Translations under genes and position numbers: made by a program
DNA from: Alentia gelatinosa
Taxonomy: Eukaryota; Annelida; Polychaeta; Phyllodocida; Polynoidae
Assembly (NCBI GenBank): GCA_950022655.1
Contig: OX465582.1
Location: forward strand, 91,727,801 to 91,791,800
Direction: 5' to 3'
Length of the DNA: 64,000 nucleotides
Part shown: piece after piece, positions 44,975 through 55,839 of the stretch
Layout: every line of letters starts with the position of its first letter
How positions within the stretch are numbered: the stretch's first letter is position 1
Notes under the pieces: generated by a model
Database searches by the model: none
Told to the model about the DNA's origin: nothing
What the model saw: the letters and a program-made list of their open reading frames with translations, nothing else

Positions 44975-45630
44975 CGTTCATTAAAGGTAAATCAGAGAAT
45001 GTCAATATCATGAAAATTTGATATGATGATCTCAATGTTTTGTAGAAGACATATCTAACCTAAAAATGCTAGTCTTAATTATTTATAGATTAGTATTATG
45101 ATAATATTATAATGGAAAATATAGAAATTATATAAAAAAATTTTTTTTATATAATATAACCCATTTCATTTTCTTTAAACTGTCGGAGAATGTAGTAAAT
45201 GTAAAATCCTACACATTTAAATTTAAAAACTATAAGTCATCGTCCTTGTTTTTGAAAGAGTTTAAGAAAACAATATCTTTTGTACCTTTCCTATATAAAT
45301 CAAGCAAATATAAATGATCCCATTGTACCTATTAGGATAGATCAAATTAGACAACACTTAAATTTTTTTCATTTGATTTGGAAATGTCCCACAAAGAACC
45401 AATTTAAATAGATAACTGTGAATATTTAAAAATCCCCAGCTGGCGACCCTGCGAATCGTAGGAGGATATGCCTTTAAATTCACTATGGAGACTGGCTAGA
45501 AATAATACCAAGACTTAGAGAGGTGGTACACAGAGGAATTTATGAACATTATCCATTGGTTGTCGCCAGTGACAAGAGGAAAATAAACAGATAGCAGGAG
45601 ATCTCCCCTCAATCCAAATCCCCGTATTTC
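44975..45630. other. No gene recognised; AT-rich
   Basis: AT-rich, with a palindromic ATATAAAAAAATTTTTTTTATAT-like stretch around 45132-45154. Confidence 0.4.
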
Positions 45631-45639
45631 ACGTCATGT

Positions 45640-45830
45640 GCGCCATTCGTCTCCACTCACCACGCTCCAAGCGGCCACCAGTCGAACTAACCATCCACTT
45701 AGCGCCCCGCTGTGGCGTGCCGAGGAACTAGATTTATCGCTGCGCAGCTCCGACCGCGCAGCCGGAAGTCAACCTCGACCAATCAGTGGCCCGCTATCTG
45801 CCGGCAACCATGTTGGACTCAGGCAGTAGA
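45640..45830. other. CpG-containing GC-richer block
   Basis: A 190-bp island of higher GC with several CpG (CGCTGCGCAGCTCCGACCGC). It could be a regulatory region or an exon fragment; no splice-supported frame was found. Confidence 0.3.
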
Positions 45831-46044
45831 CTTGACGTTTATTTAGGTTTCAAAGAAATAAACTGAAAATTCTGATGTATAGAGCCCCAAAACTGAAAAT
45901 GGTCACAAATTTGTATAATTAAAAAAAAAAATTTCCATATATATTTTGAATCCTAGTTGAAAATTCTTTTCTCATTGTGGGATTTAATAATTTCCCCACG
46001 GTGCTATGAAGTTGTTAATTATCACCTGAAGTTGTTAATTATCA

Positions 46045-46335
46045 ATATGTGAATGTATTCATTCACATATTAGGCCAGGTAACGCCCACCATTTTTTGTG
46101 TGCATTGTGGGATGTTACTTTGCAGGTTCCCTGCCATACAACAAAGGTTTATATTACGCTGGTTCCCAAGGGGCTAGGGGGCCCAACAGAATTTAGCTGG
46201 TTCCCCACTCCACTCCGAATGACCTGGAAACCATCGCAAGTTCGAGGTAACTTCAAATCGTGCGTTACCTATCCCATTATTTATTCGGGCAGGGGACAAG
46301 TCTAGGTTGTTTATAGTTCCTTTTAAAGTTGCAAC
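46045..46335 (+). mobile_element. Family N copy
   Basis: TTCACATATTAGGCCAGGTA, CGCCCACCATTTTTTGTG and CAGGTTCCCTGCC shared with 1835-2215. Confidence 0.6.
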
Positions 46336-46552
46336 ATTCCCTTGACAGGACTTCAAGGACCATATTTCATACATGATCAAACTTGCAATTTCTTGCACCC
46401 ACAACGCTTACTGAGGGCTGGAATAGATTGTCTGCGGAAAATACTTTAGTGGTTTCTCGACCATCTGAGAAATAGGCTGGAAAGATGGTGATTATACTAT
46501 AATAAGACCAGCCAGAGAGGTACTATAAGTTGATGGATAGCGACGGCAACTT

Positions 46553-46745
46553 AAGACCCGTTTCCATTGGCTGACGAAAACGATGTCGAATTTTTGAGTT
46601 CTCCTAAAGGCCCGTTTTCATTACGATCTACAGTCAGGAACCACCTATGGACCTTTAGCACTGCCGATGTAAAATGATAATGGGTTTTTAGGAGAACTAA
46701 AAAAGTCTACATCATTTTCGTCTGCCAATGGAAACGGGCCTTACA
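46553..46745. mobile_element. Family A foldback element, cleanest copy
   Basis: AAGACCCGTTTCCATTGGCT pairs with GCCAATGGAAACGGGCCTTA; inner GTTCTCCTAAAGGCCCGTTT with AATGGGTTTTTAGGAGAAC. TTA flanks both ends, compatible with a 3-bp TWA target as in PIF/Harbinger elements. Confidence 0.78.
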
Positions 46746-46884
46746 GCTGGTGGCTTAAATGACTCATTATACTGTGACTACTTGAGTTGACCTTTTCTTT
46801 TTCGACCATTGAATTACTGAGTTGACGCAAGGGAAACGCATTGAGAATATATCATTAAAATGATTATAGATAAACTATTACGAA

Positions 46885-47175
46885 GGAACTGCATAGAGAA
46901 CTGTATCCACTGAAAACATGCAATACTATGTGGACTAATCTCACGAGGCAAAGCCAAGTGAGATTACATAGCAGACCCAAAATGAATGATGTATTTTCAG
47001 CGGCTACAGATCAAGTGTGGTTCTGATTTTATCTCCCCCCTATCACTCACGGATTGGCTAATGTTTGTGATGTCACAGCCCATTGAGTATTTCTTATACA
47101 GTACTCCATGGGCGTTGGGTACAAGTTCACAATGTTAAGTCTATGAAAATAATACCAGAGGTGAGATGAAGGACT
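46885..47175. mobile_element. Family T foldback element
   Basis: GCATAGAGAACTGTATCCAC, arms around CTCACGAGGCAAAGCCAAGTGAG (given as core GAGGCAAAGCC), TTATCTCCCCCC, GTTCACAATGTTAAGTCTAT and CAGAGGTGAGATGA. Closest to 50935-51235. Confidence 0.72.
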
Positions 47176-47244
47176 GTACGTAGATTGATAAGGAATTAAA
47201 TTCCAAGGGGAAACACAGTACAGAGGGATCCTGCATGGAGTTGT

Positions 47245-47425
47245 TCCAATGCCTTCACTACCATATAAGGAACATTGAAGGCATGGATTAACCCAGGAGC
47301 CAATGACTGCATTCAGAGCAAACCATGACCTTCACCCTGACCTCATTGCATAGTGTTAGTAGCGCCTTGGGACAGTTCTACAGTCTATAGTTGACCTGAA
47401 CTTCTTGGGCTAAAATCACCCTCGA
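47245..47425 (+). mobile_element. Dispersed repeat, family F copy 2
   Basis: Matches 7766-7930 (ATGCCTTCACTACCATATAA, CAATGACTGCATTCAGAGCA). Confidence 0.65.
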
Positions 47426-47734
47426 TAGGAGCCTCAGCGGAAGAGTAAAGGGATTTTGATTCCCGAGATAGAAAATAATCTTGCAAAGAAAGAGGATATA
47501 TACATAGTAACCAGACTCATATTTATAACATCATAAAGCATAGTACAGAGTCAAAGAACTGAGCAAAGTGAAGGAGAAGGTCAGATAGAATTTATATACA
47601 TATCATAAGAGCAGCACACAGGCGACGTGAAATTACATTTATAGAGAGCGACTTAAATGGGGAGCTCTACAGGGGAGGGTGAAGGAATGGACGTGAGTGA
47701 ATGAGATACAACGGAGATAGAGACTTACATAGAG

Positions 47735-47751
47735 AGAGATGTAGAGAGAGA

Positions 47752-47787
<36 letters not shown>

Positions 47788-48042
47788 GACAGACAGACAG
47801 ACAGAAGGAGACAGACAGAGTCAGAAAGAGAGAGGAATAGAGAAATGGAGAAACAGAGAGGCAGAGGGACTCAGAGATAGGCAGACAGACAGAGAGAAGA
47901 ATCAGATAGAGAGGGAAACAGACAGACAGACAGGCAAACAAAGGCAGACAGAAACAGAGAGAGGCAGAGTCACGGAGAGACAGAAAGACAGACAAAGGCA
48001 GACAGAGACAGAGAGAGACAGACAGGGAGAGGCAGGCAGAGT

Positions 48043-48080
<38 letters not shown>

Positions 48081-48188
48081 CAGGGAGAGGCAGGGAGAAT
48101 AACAAAGCGGGACAGACAGACAGACAGAGGCAGACATACAAGGACAGGCAGGCAGAGTCACAGAGAGATACAGGGAGAGGCTAGACAG

Positions 48189-48240
<52 letters not shown>
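47735..48240 (+). repeat. GA/GACA microsatellite and derived purine tract
   Basis: (GA)n runs at 47754-47782, 48042-48078 and 48191-48236, separated by GACA, GGCAGA and AGACAGAC units. Leucine/serine-rich minus frames (47639-48141) are artefacts. Confidence 0.95.
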
Positions 48241-48534
48241 GACCATAGAGGATGTTCTAATCTAAGAACTACCTTTAGTGAATCGGGAACTCAGGCACCT
48301 CTGGGTTATGGGAGAGAGAGGATCCAGATAAATAGTTGTGGGTTATTACTGGTACGGGAATCAGAGCCATGAGACACACAGGGAAGCCGTAAAGCACCAT
48401 ATCGTCGTGAACAGGGCTCTCCTGTCGCTGGTTCCAGTGCTGCCGACCCGCAATACACAGTGTGCACGCCGAGAACATCCGTGTCTTGAAGTCACGTGTA
48501 CATCAAAATTGTCGTCTGCCATCGGAATTTCTAG

Positions 48535-48690
48535 AGTAACTTGGGAGGTGTATTTCAGATAAAGAACGATAAAAAACTGTTCTTATCGTAGTCTTTATTG
48601 CATTCTCGTTACGTAAAGTGATTTGTCCTTACAGAGGATAGTCTTACGAGACGATAACTGAAAAATCGTATATTTGACACATGTTGATCC
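48535..48690 (+). mobile_element. Family G copy
   Basis: TTGGGAGGTGTATTTCAGAT, AGAACGATAAAAAACTGTTC, CTCGTTACGTAAAGTGAT and CGATAACTGAAAAATCGTAT. Confidence 0.6.
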
Positions 48691-48728
48691 GGTGTTATGT
48701 AAAATTGATCGTAATTATATAGAACGTC

Positions 48729-48827
48729 CTGACCATGCTGTACGAGCTGCAAAACGAGATGATAATTTACAATTCGTACGGAACGAGGCGTTTTCGCCGA
48801 GTTCCGTACATTTCGTAAATTATTATC
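48729..48827. mobile_element. Family K hairpin element, copy 2
   Basis: GATAATTTACAATTCGTACG pairs with CGTACATTTCGTAAATTATT around GAACGAGGCGTTTTCGCCGA. Confidence 0.78.
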
Positions 48828-48829
48828 AA

Positions 48830-50085
48830 GGTTTGGGTTTAATATTTTGATTTATTATGGGGAAGGAAAGTTGTGACTGACGATCCACGAGGTATCGCTG
48901 AATTTGCGTTTAACAATTTATCATGGGGGAATGATACCTCGTGAAAAGTGTCCTGAAACTCTCCTGACTGGTGACACCTCCTTGGGCATCATGGGAGACT
49001 CAAGAACAGCGAAATATATTCATTCAAACCGACACATATATGTTTTTTATGAAATAAAAACAAACTGGTAGAGATAAATCGAGAATATCTGTATTACTTA
49101 GATAGATTCATTTAGAATTATAAACGAAGGAATTACTTATTAAAAAGACCACTATAGGGTGTCACCTGCATTGTTTGCCGACTCTCGTTCAAGTCTCCCC
49201 AAAACTGTCTTGGGGTGTATTTTGTCCTGAGACACAATCGGGGTCAATCTAACGAGACTTCGACCCAGGATTTCACTCCCCATCGACGACAGGCATAATT
49301 AAACACGTTTGGCGATCCCTCGCAAAATTTGTCGTCGGTGGAGGTGTCCGTCGTCCGCACAATCCTCCTCCAAGACACCTCAAAATTAAACAGCCCCCAG
49401 GTCTGCTGCTACAGGGGGTCTTTTAATTTTGAGGTCTCTTGAGTGACGACATTTCAGCGATAGCTCGTCAAACGCGTTTAATTATCCCTGTCGTCCATGG
49501 GGAGTGGAATCCTGGGTCAAAGTCTTATTTAACCCTTTAACAGCAGCATGATGCCTCCAGGCATTCCCCTGGCTACCGCAGCATGATGCCTCCAGGCATC
49601 ATAGAGGCATCATTGACTTATATACAAAATTCAATAAATAAAACAATAATTGTTTGAATTGAAAGAAATTTTGACATTTTAAAAACAGTATATTGACCTT
49701 TGATTTGGTATAACAAAATAGCATCAGCTACCAAGGTAAATTACTCAAATAAGATGACACATCATGTACACATTACTATTTTCCAAAAAAGGTGCCTGCT
49801 GTAGCAGGGTCGTTTATGCAGGCAATGCCTGCTGTGTAATGGTGTTCAGAGGAATTGGGTGCTACAGGGAAAGGGTTAAGTGACCTCGATCGTGACCCAG
49901 GACAAAATAGACCTTCAAGACACTCTTGGAAAGACTTGATACCTCATGGATCGTCAGGCATAACTGCCCTTCCCCACGATAAATCGAATTATTAAACCCA
50001 AACCCTCCTTCGACCTCTCCTCGGACTTTCAAGAATCGTCGGGTAGTAAAATTAAACATCACCCAGGACTGCTGCTACACAATAT
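48830..50085. mobile_element. Multi-layer foldback element
   Basis: Outer arms: GGTTTGGGTTTAATATTTTG and GACGATCCACGAGGTATCGC (48830-48905) against 49937-50010 reversed. Middle arms: TTCAAGTCTCCCCAAAACTG and ATTTTGTCCTGAGACACAA (49188-49245) against 49880-49945 reversed. Inner foldback: 49251-49526 (GACCCAGGATTTCACTCCCC / GGGGAGTGGAATCCTGGGTC, CCTCAAAATTAAACAGCCCC / TTTTAATTTTGAGG). A TTAA-flanked element (49533-49875) separates parts of the right side. Confidence 0.75.
49533..49875. mobile_element. piggyBac-like MITE, 343 bp, TTAA-flanked
   Basis: TTAA at 49529-49532 and 49876-49879. Ends CCCTTTAACAGCAGC and, on the minus strand, CCCTTTCCCTGTAGCACC. Subterminal repeats GCATGATGCCTCCAGGCAT (twice, left) and GCAGGCAATGCCTGCTGT (right). 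TTAA targets and CCC(T) ends are characteristic of piggyBac. No coding capacity. Confidence 0.78.
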
Positions 50086-50089
50086 CATT

Positions 50090-50925
50090 CCACACTCCTC
50101 TCTCTACGTGAAGGTGGCACCTCGGTCATATCACACTGACCGCCAGTCGAGCTGCTCTCTAAAGGCTCCTGCACATATTCCTAGATCGTGAGTCACTCAT
50201 AGGCACAGGGTACATCTACATCCTCCTCCCAGAGTCTTAATGACGAGTCTACATGTGAGCTATGTCCATCGTATACCGGCTCATCTAAGTTATTATCATG
50301 TTAGTAGTCACCAAACCAATACGGAATGCACACTGGTTATGTTATACTACGCTATAAAATAACTAGGTGAGAAATACTTGTAGTGTTATGGGTTACTGTC
50401 TAACCCAAGGCCTGTACTTAGACCTTTTATTTTTTACCTGGAATAAGATCTGCACATGGTCCTGAAAGAAGGAATTTCTATTAGGTACATGTATTTATAT
50501 ATATTAACACACAATTAATGAAAACTCATAATAGAGATACTTTTAAAGGCTTCATATAAATGAGGTACTATGGTCAAATGTAAACCACGGACATTTAGTT
50601 ATCGGACTAAATTTGCTGATATTGTCATGATCATTTTATCGAAATTTGAAGTTTTACAGTAGAAGTACCAAAAGGTATTTTCTGTAAATACTTACTCCAT
50701 ATACTATGTAATTTTCTATGCTAACTGCTAACTGTAATTATATAGTATTTTTTCTAAATGAAATCCGGCCAAATCTTTCAAAGGAATTCAAGCGGTAAGT
50801 AGCTCGCATTATTTATGAGCGTGTTTACAATATTACAGTTAGCATTGGACATAAAGCATTATTACCGATTTTCCCTGACGTTAGAATGGACACAATCTGT
50901 CATATAGCTCGCCAAGTCTGCACAC
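50090..50925. other. No gene recognised
   Basis: AT-rich, no believable frame, no shared repeats noticed. Confidence 0.4.
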
Positions 50926-50934
50926 CAAGCACTC

Positions 50935-51235
50935 TAAGATGGAACTGCATCGAGATCCGTATCTACTGAAAATATGCCATGAGTTCTGGTTCCGGAGTTA
51001 TCTCACGAGGCAAATCCGAGTGAGATTATGTAACAAACCCAAACTCATGGCATATATTCAGTGGCTATAGATCGAGTGCAGTTCAGCTTTTATCTCACCC
51101 CTATCACTGACTAATTGGCTAACGTTTGTGACATCATCCCCCATTGAGTATTTATATACAGTACTCCATGGGTGTGGATTATGCGTTCTCAATAGTAAGT
51201 CTATGGGGAAATAAATACCAGGGGTGAGATAAACA
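50935..51235. mobile_element. Family T foldback element
   Basis: ATATGCCATGAGTTCTGG and AACTCATGGCATATATTCAG pair across the core CACGAGGCAAATCCGAGTGA. TTATCTCACCCC at 51092 and CAGGGGTGAGATAAA at 51221-51235. Confidence 0.75.
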
Positions 51236-51387
51236 ACACAACAATACTATCAAGAAACATCACAAAATTTCATATGATTGTTTATATATGGCGTTGCAGA
51301 ATGATATCACAAAACGGAGCTGGGTGATATCTGTATACCACTTCCAATAAGCGGCTGGGAAAGTACACCCAGTCCACTAGTGACATT

Positions 51388-51515
51388 TATCTTAGCCTGA
51401 AATAAATGTCCATAGGCATAACATTAGGAACTCGTTCTCAACAGGATTGCGAGTACGGTAATTCATACTCAACGGGTGATAAACAGATGAATATTTTCAG
51501 GCTAAGATAAAATCA
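51388..51515. mobile_element. Small element with TTTATCTTAGCCTGAAA ends
   Basis: ATTTATCTTAGCCTGAAATA at the left and TATTTTCAGGCTAAGATAAA at the right are near-perfect inverted repeats; 128 bp in all. Confidence 0.65.
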
Positions 51516-51564
51516 GAAACATTTTCGTGCTTGGTCTGAGTCCCCACCTGCCATCTCATTTAGA

Positions 51565-51735
51565 GTGCTTCAGAATATTCAATCGGCTATCGCCTCGTTC
51601 ATATCACTGCGCATTCTAAACTTGATGGCAAACGAGGATACAGAACAAACACTCGTCAATTTCAGAATATTTACTCGGCTATCGCCTCGTTCATATTACT
51701 GCGCGCTCCAAACTCGATGGCGAACGAGGATACTA
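51565..51735 (+). repeat. Tandem duplication, two units of about 90-95 bp
   Basis: TTCAGAATATTYACTCGGCT, ATCGCCTCGTTCATATYACT and TCGATGGCGAACGAGGATAC occur twice. Confidence 0.75.
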
Positions 51736-51739
51736 GGGA

Positions 51740-52050
51740 GAAACCAAACAAGAGTTAGTCATGTTGTTGTTTATCGCACGACAGCAAGATCGCGATATTA
51801 CTGCACGAGGTGAAGCCGAGAGCAGGAATACGCGATCTTGCCGGAGTGTGATGAACAATAACATGACTAACTCGAGTTTGGTTTAGAACTTATCCTACCC
51901 CGCCCGTCTAAATTACTTCTACATTAACAAATAACGTCATTTGTCAAGTGTATCCCACTAGAGCGATATTTTTCATTTTCTGAACTCCAGACCGAATACA
52001 GTGACGCAATGTTAAGCCTATGGTGTTTTTTATTAGGGGTAGGATAAAGA
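51740..52050. mobile_element. Family Q foldback element, copy 2
   Basis: Arms GTTAGTCATGTTGTTGTTTA / GAACAATAACATGACTAAC and CAAGATCGCGATATTAC / AATACGCGATCTTG around the core GCACGAGGTGAAGCCGAGAG. Ends TTATCCTACCCC and ATTAGGGGTAGGATAAA. It lies 85 bp from the calmodulin exon 52135-52174. Confidence 0.75.
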
Positions 52051-52134
52051 CCAAACACTCATCAGTTTCTTTCTTAGTATCTAGATGTGACGGTCCGCTG
52101 CCAAGGCCACTTCATCCCGCCTCAATTTACTTAC

Positions 52135-52174
52135 CAGCAATCTGCTCGTCTGTCAGTTTTTCCACGTGAAAACT
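52135..52174 (-). CDS. Calmodulin-like gene, N-terminal 40-bp exon
   Basis: Encodes 'SFHVEKLTDEQIA' plus one base, joining the exon 38762-38905 to give '...DEQIAEFRDAF', the conserved start of calmodulin helix A. The acceptor is very good: a long TC-rich tract ending TTTGCAG. The donor is GTAAGT. It begins in phase 0, where animal calmodulin genes have an intron directly after the ATG. The codons before 'KLTDEQIA' (S-F-H-V-E) differ from the usual 'ADQ'. The preceding exon is therefore either a bare ATG exon, not identified, or a longer N-terminal exon, of which 58594-58871 is a phase-compatible candidate. Confidence 0.88.
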
Positions 52175-52319
52175 CTGCAAAGAGAGAAAAAGAGAGAGAG
52201 GCTCAATATCAGAAGGGCAGCGAATTGGCGGTGGGAATTATTGTTATTTGGTGGCCAGTTGTCTGTCGTCAGTTTGGTTGGGAACCACGCGAACGAGCTC
52301 CACACAAATTGGCCTGACT

Positions 52320-52600
52320 CAAGAGAGAGGGTGGATTTCCGGTTGACTGCGCAGCCGCTTCGGATCACATCCGGCGGCGTTTGTATCCATTGACACAGCG
52401 TTCATCCCCTCTGGCACACATCCAGAGAACCCCCCACCCTCCCTCCTCCTCCTCCTCCTCCCTATCCCTATCCCCTGTCCTCCCACTCTCCGGGCTCTCA
52501 ACCGAGTCCAAGCAAACGCTCTCCCAGCACACTGTAGGGGAGGAGCGTTCTTTGGACCGGAAGCAGGCAGCGCCCCCATCAGCCTCACTTTGAAGTAGCT
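52320..52600. other. GC-rich block with TCC repeat; possible promoter or 5' region
   Basis: CpG-containing sequence (GCGCAGCCGCTTCGG, CATCCGGCGGCGT) followed by CCTCCTCCTCCTCCTCC and further GC-rich DNA. It lies directly upstream (minus-strand sense) of the calmodulin N-terminal exon. No TATA box or ATG-GT first exon could be picked. The overlapping minus frames 52319-52639 have no domain. Confidence 0.35.
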
Positions 52601-52679
52601 TTCCGCTATTATTGCCCACACACCCCTATTATCGCTCACTTGATGGAGACGGTCTTAAAGCATACATCCTCTCAGCATA

Positions 52680-52760
52680 CTACTCTGTCTGGTCTGGAGG
52701 GTGCGGAGGAGGGGGGAGGGGGAGTGTGGGGATGTGGGGGGAGAGTGTTGGCGTCGTTAG
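52680..52760 (+). repeat. G-rich low-complexity stretch
   Basis: GGAGGGTGCGGAGGAGGGG and GGGGATGTGGGGGGAGAG. Purine-rich with no coding support. Confidence 0.7.
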
Positions 52761-53243
52761 GGGGTGTTTGGAGTAAAGAACATACAGACAAAAGTGGAAG
52801 GATGTTAAGGAGAGCAGGAGGCTGCGAAAGATGTGGATTGCTGGTGGAAGACACTCTCCCGGCAGATCTTTCGCGGAGCTAGCGCTTTCTAATCTCTGCC
52901 TCAACCCAATGCTGCTTCTTCGGGTTTCCACTAAAGACAGGGGGAACCAGCCAACATTTCAGATTCAAAATAGGGTAACTGTCAAAAGTTATGAAACTCA
53001 AACAGCTCATATATTGTGAGTTGGGAAAGTTTCATAGACAATCCAGTGAGCACATGTGTTTACAAACAAAACCCTATGAAATATGAGGTGCTTCCCACTA
53101 AAGAAAGTAATCCCAGAGACTATGCCTGATTTGACATAACAAAAAACCGAAATGAGTGTATATTATTTACCATTAAATATCTGCATCTCTATTTACAAAT
53201 AGAAATAAAATTTTGTATTGTCATCCATTTTAAAGTATAAATA

Positions 53244-54020
53244 AGTTATTTGGGGAATCTCGTGATGGAGAGAGGTTGTGCTGGTTCATGGCATTACTTG
53301 TCCAATACACGGAAACAGAGTTTCATTTTAGGGAGCGTATACAAACTGATTATGGAGGTATACCTGTGCAAAAATATACACAAAGGCTGTGCTGCATCTA
53401 ATGTCACACCACAGCCTGCAGCATCTGTAACTCATCAAATGGGATGCAAATGTTGAGCTCATGGACTTGGATATGCAAGTCTGTACTGGTCTGCATAAAA
53501 CGTTACGGGATAGCTCCACAGTGGGTTTGCCAATTATTAAACAGATATACTTTCAAAGTTTGTTTACGGTCCCTTTTCAAGTAAGTGCCAAACCACTTTG
53601 CATATGACCATATGGCAAATCTGTTTCTTGGAATTGTTCTTTGGGGCAGGAAACCAGTCCAGTTGGTTCAGAGCAAAGAACCAGAACCCCTGGAAAGCCC
53701 ACTCACGGCCGTTCAACATTGTGCCTATGAGACGAACTTGTTTTCAAGATAAAGGGGAGGTGGACATCCAGTTACCCATTCGACACATGTAAAAAGTGGC
53801 CGCAAGGACAACTAGCGGATACCCTGGGTACCAGGTTACATTATTAACAGTTGTAGTCGGACATATTAGAAGCATGGACCGGATGTTTTGGTCCCCTGTA
53901 GGAACCAGCACATGTGTGCCACTAGTTAATAACAGCACTGCACGGCGAGTGGGCCTTCCAGGAATTCTAGTTCTCTGGTACAGAGATACAAGCGGCCACA
54001 GAAAGTAGAGCGCAGGATCT
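53244..54020. mobile_element. Region with family N-like blocks
   Basis: Shares TTATTTGGGGAATCTCGTGA and GAGAGAGGTTGTGCTGGTTC with 2016-2060, and has GGGGCAGGAAACCAGTCC (53644) as in family N. The middle is not matched elsewhere. Frames 53744-54049 and 54032-54325 are unconvincing. Confidence 0.4.
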
Positions 54021-54825
54021 CTGCTAGGAGAGTGGATGCAAGGCAACACTCAAGAAAAGAGGGTTGCAGATGTCGGGGCTTCTTTTCCGGAACACCCTCC
54101 GGCAACCAGCAACGACACGCCAACACTGATTACAAACCAAACCACCAGGGGGCGTGCGCCAAAATGGACGCCCAAGGACCAAGCTGCGTCTCCTTTTCTT
54201 TTTGTTTCATTTATTTGTTTTTCTTGCCGAGCGACATGGGAGAGCTGGCGGGATAGACAAGCGTGGCGTCCCCTGTTTAGTTTAGTGACGTAGGCACGAT
54301 TAGAATTCACAAAGTGACATAACAAATATTGACTGGGATTGGAATGAAATTTCGAGTCGAGAGAGGTCGCTGCGAGCGGATGTACGCGGGTACCCCGTCG
54401 ACTCAGAGTGACATCAGCGGGTACCTTGGCTACTCACAGTGGTGAAAGAACAAAGAACGGAGTTGATGGGATTTAAAGGGGAATTGATTCCGCTCTCTTT
54501 TTTTCAAAGGGAAAGGATTTATGGTTATCTCATAGTAGAGTTCTCATGAATTAAAATTAAAAAGTAACTTGTTTTGGTCAATGTCGTTGTTCTCCAACTC
54601 ATTTGATGCGAGGTAACATGAACGAGGAGACAGCCGAGTGCATATCACATATCATTCAAATGAGTTAGAGAACAACGACTTTAACCAAAACGTGTTGTTT
54701 TCTGTATTTATCTCACCCCTGTACACACTGAAAGAATGAATGGCACACAGGATATAGGCCATGGAGAACAGACTGCAAACTTATGCGGGCATAGAAAACG
54801 AGTTTCCAATGTTAAGCCTATGGGA

Positions 54826-54832
54826 CAAAAAT
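54826..54832 (+). repeat. 7-bp target duplication CAAAAAT (left)
   Basis: Identical to 55136-55142; together they flank the C element. Confidence 0.8.
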
Positions 54833-55135
54833 CACCCCTCTCATAAGATCTCACACTCTCTAAGTGGTATTCTGTACTCTCACTACGCTCTATAGGAAAA
54901 TAATTCTTAAAGAACTAGGCTTAGAGCCTTGAGAATCCACTGGCCTGCCTCCCATGCTAAAGACGTACATCAATGCAACCCAAAGATTCCTATAATCTCA
55001 ATGACGGGAATACTGTGTGCCAGTGAATTCTCAAGGCTCTAAGCGTAGATCTTCAAGAATTCTTCTCCCATAGAGCGTTGTGAGAACCTTGTACAGAATA
55101 CCACATAGAGAGTGTGAGATCTTATGAGATGGGTG
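54833..55135 (+). mobile_element. Family C element, 303 bp, with target duplication
   Basis: CACCCCTCTCATAAGATCTC at the left and its inverted counterpart at the right (one mismatch, GAGATGGGTG). Arms extend about 115 bp through AGGCTTAGAGCCTTGAGAAT / AATTCTCAAGGCTCTAAGCG. Removing it and one CAAAAAT restores the ordinary R-family end. The class is uncertain, as 7 bp is not diagnostic. The minus frame 55039-55281 crosses the boundary and is discounted. Confidence 0.88.
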
Positions 55136-55142
55136 CAAAAAT
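55136..55142 (+). repeat. 7-bp target duplication CAAAAAT (right)
   Basis: See 54826-54832. Confidence 0.8.
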
Positions 55143-55324
55143 ACCAGAGGTGAGATAATTTAATCGCTGCTCCAGTTCTCCCCCTGGCATGACGTCTTAT
55201 CTCACCAGTTATTTTTCTCCAAAGGATTAACATTAGGAACTCGTACTCCACGGCCGTGAAGTTCATGTACCCAATACTCAATGGATAATTGGGTGATTCA
55301 TTTCATAGATAAACAATGTTATAT

Positions 55325-55512
55325 GGGGTAAGATAAAATCGGAAACCTACTCGATGAAAATAACTTGGTTCACACTCCACCTCGTTTGACCGCAGAGTAC
55401 ATCACTCAGCATCGCTTCGTGAATTACTCTGCAGTCAAACTCGGTGGAGTACGGGCCAAGCTATTTTCATCTCGTGGGTTTCTTCCTAATCAACTCACCC
55501 CTTGCACAAGTT
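55325..55512. mobile_element. Foldback element with GGGGTAAGATAAAA end
   Basis: CCTACTCGATGAAAATAACT pairs with AGCTATTTTCATCTCGTGGG; CTCCACCTCGTTTGACCGCA with GCAGTCAAACTCGGTGGAG. The turn is CACTCAGCATCGCTTCGTGA; it ends CTCACCCCTT. Confidence 0.78.
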
Positions 55513-55689
55513 CAGCCACAGGAATAACATAAAAAAAAGACATACGCAACGATCACCCACGTAAAGTGTCAATACTACGTCGTGGCGGAGTGATTGGATA
55601 TACCCTTCTATATGGCAGTTGATAGGTTTAATTCACTTTAGAAGATCTAATCCTATTTTGCAACACAGTGATCATGCTCTTCTATATTA

Positions 55690-55810
55690 GTAGTTTACCA
55701 TCTATCGTATGCAAAGTCACCGTTGAAAATGTATTGGGACTCAGTAAACCACTGCCCATTGGTTGAAAGCTCTCAGATACTATAACCATGATATGCAGAT
55801 TCAAATCCAT
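55690..55810 (+). mobile_element. Family M copy 3, longest
   Basis: TTTACCATCTATCGTATGCA, GGGACTCAGTAAACCACTGC, ACCATGATATGCAGATTCAA. Confidence 0.65.
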
Positions 55811-55839
55811 TATTACCTACTATATTTAAAACGGTAGAA

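Larger units (their letters stand above)
54545..55158. mobile_element. Family R foldback element, copy 2, holding a C element
   Basis: GTTTTGGTCAATGTCGTTGT pairs with CAACGACTTTAACCAAAAC; core GAACGAGGAGACAGCCGAGT; TTATCTCACCCC at 54708-54719; GTTAAGCCTATGGGA, then the C element, then ACCAGAGGTGAGATAAT. Confidence 0.8.

Noticed and set aside
47639..48141. Leucine/serine-rich membrane-like minus-strand frames
   Set aside because: Translation of GA/GACA microsatellite; hydrophobic appearance is a compositional artefact.
52319..52639. 106-codon minus-strand frame in GC-rich DNA as a calmodulin 5' exon
   Set aside because: The frame does not lead into the acceptor at 52175 in the right phase and shows only low-complexity Gly/Arg/Glu residues.
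53160..53180. ATG|GTAAAT on the minus strand as the calmodulin first exon
   Set aside because: The match is only six bases in AT-rich DNA; several similar sites exist (55693, 62522), so none can be preferred.
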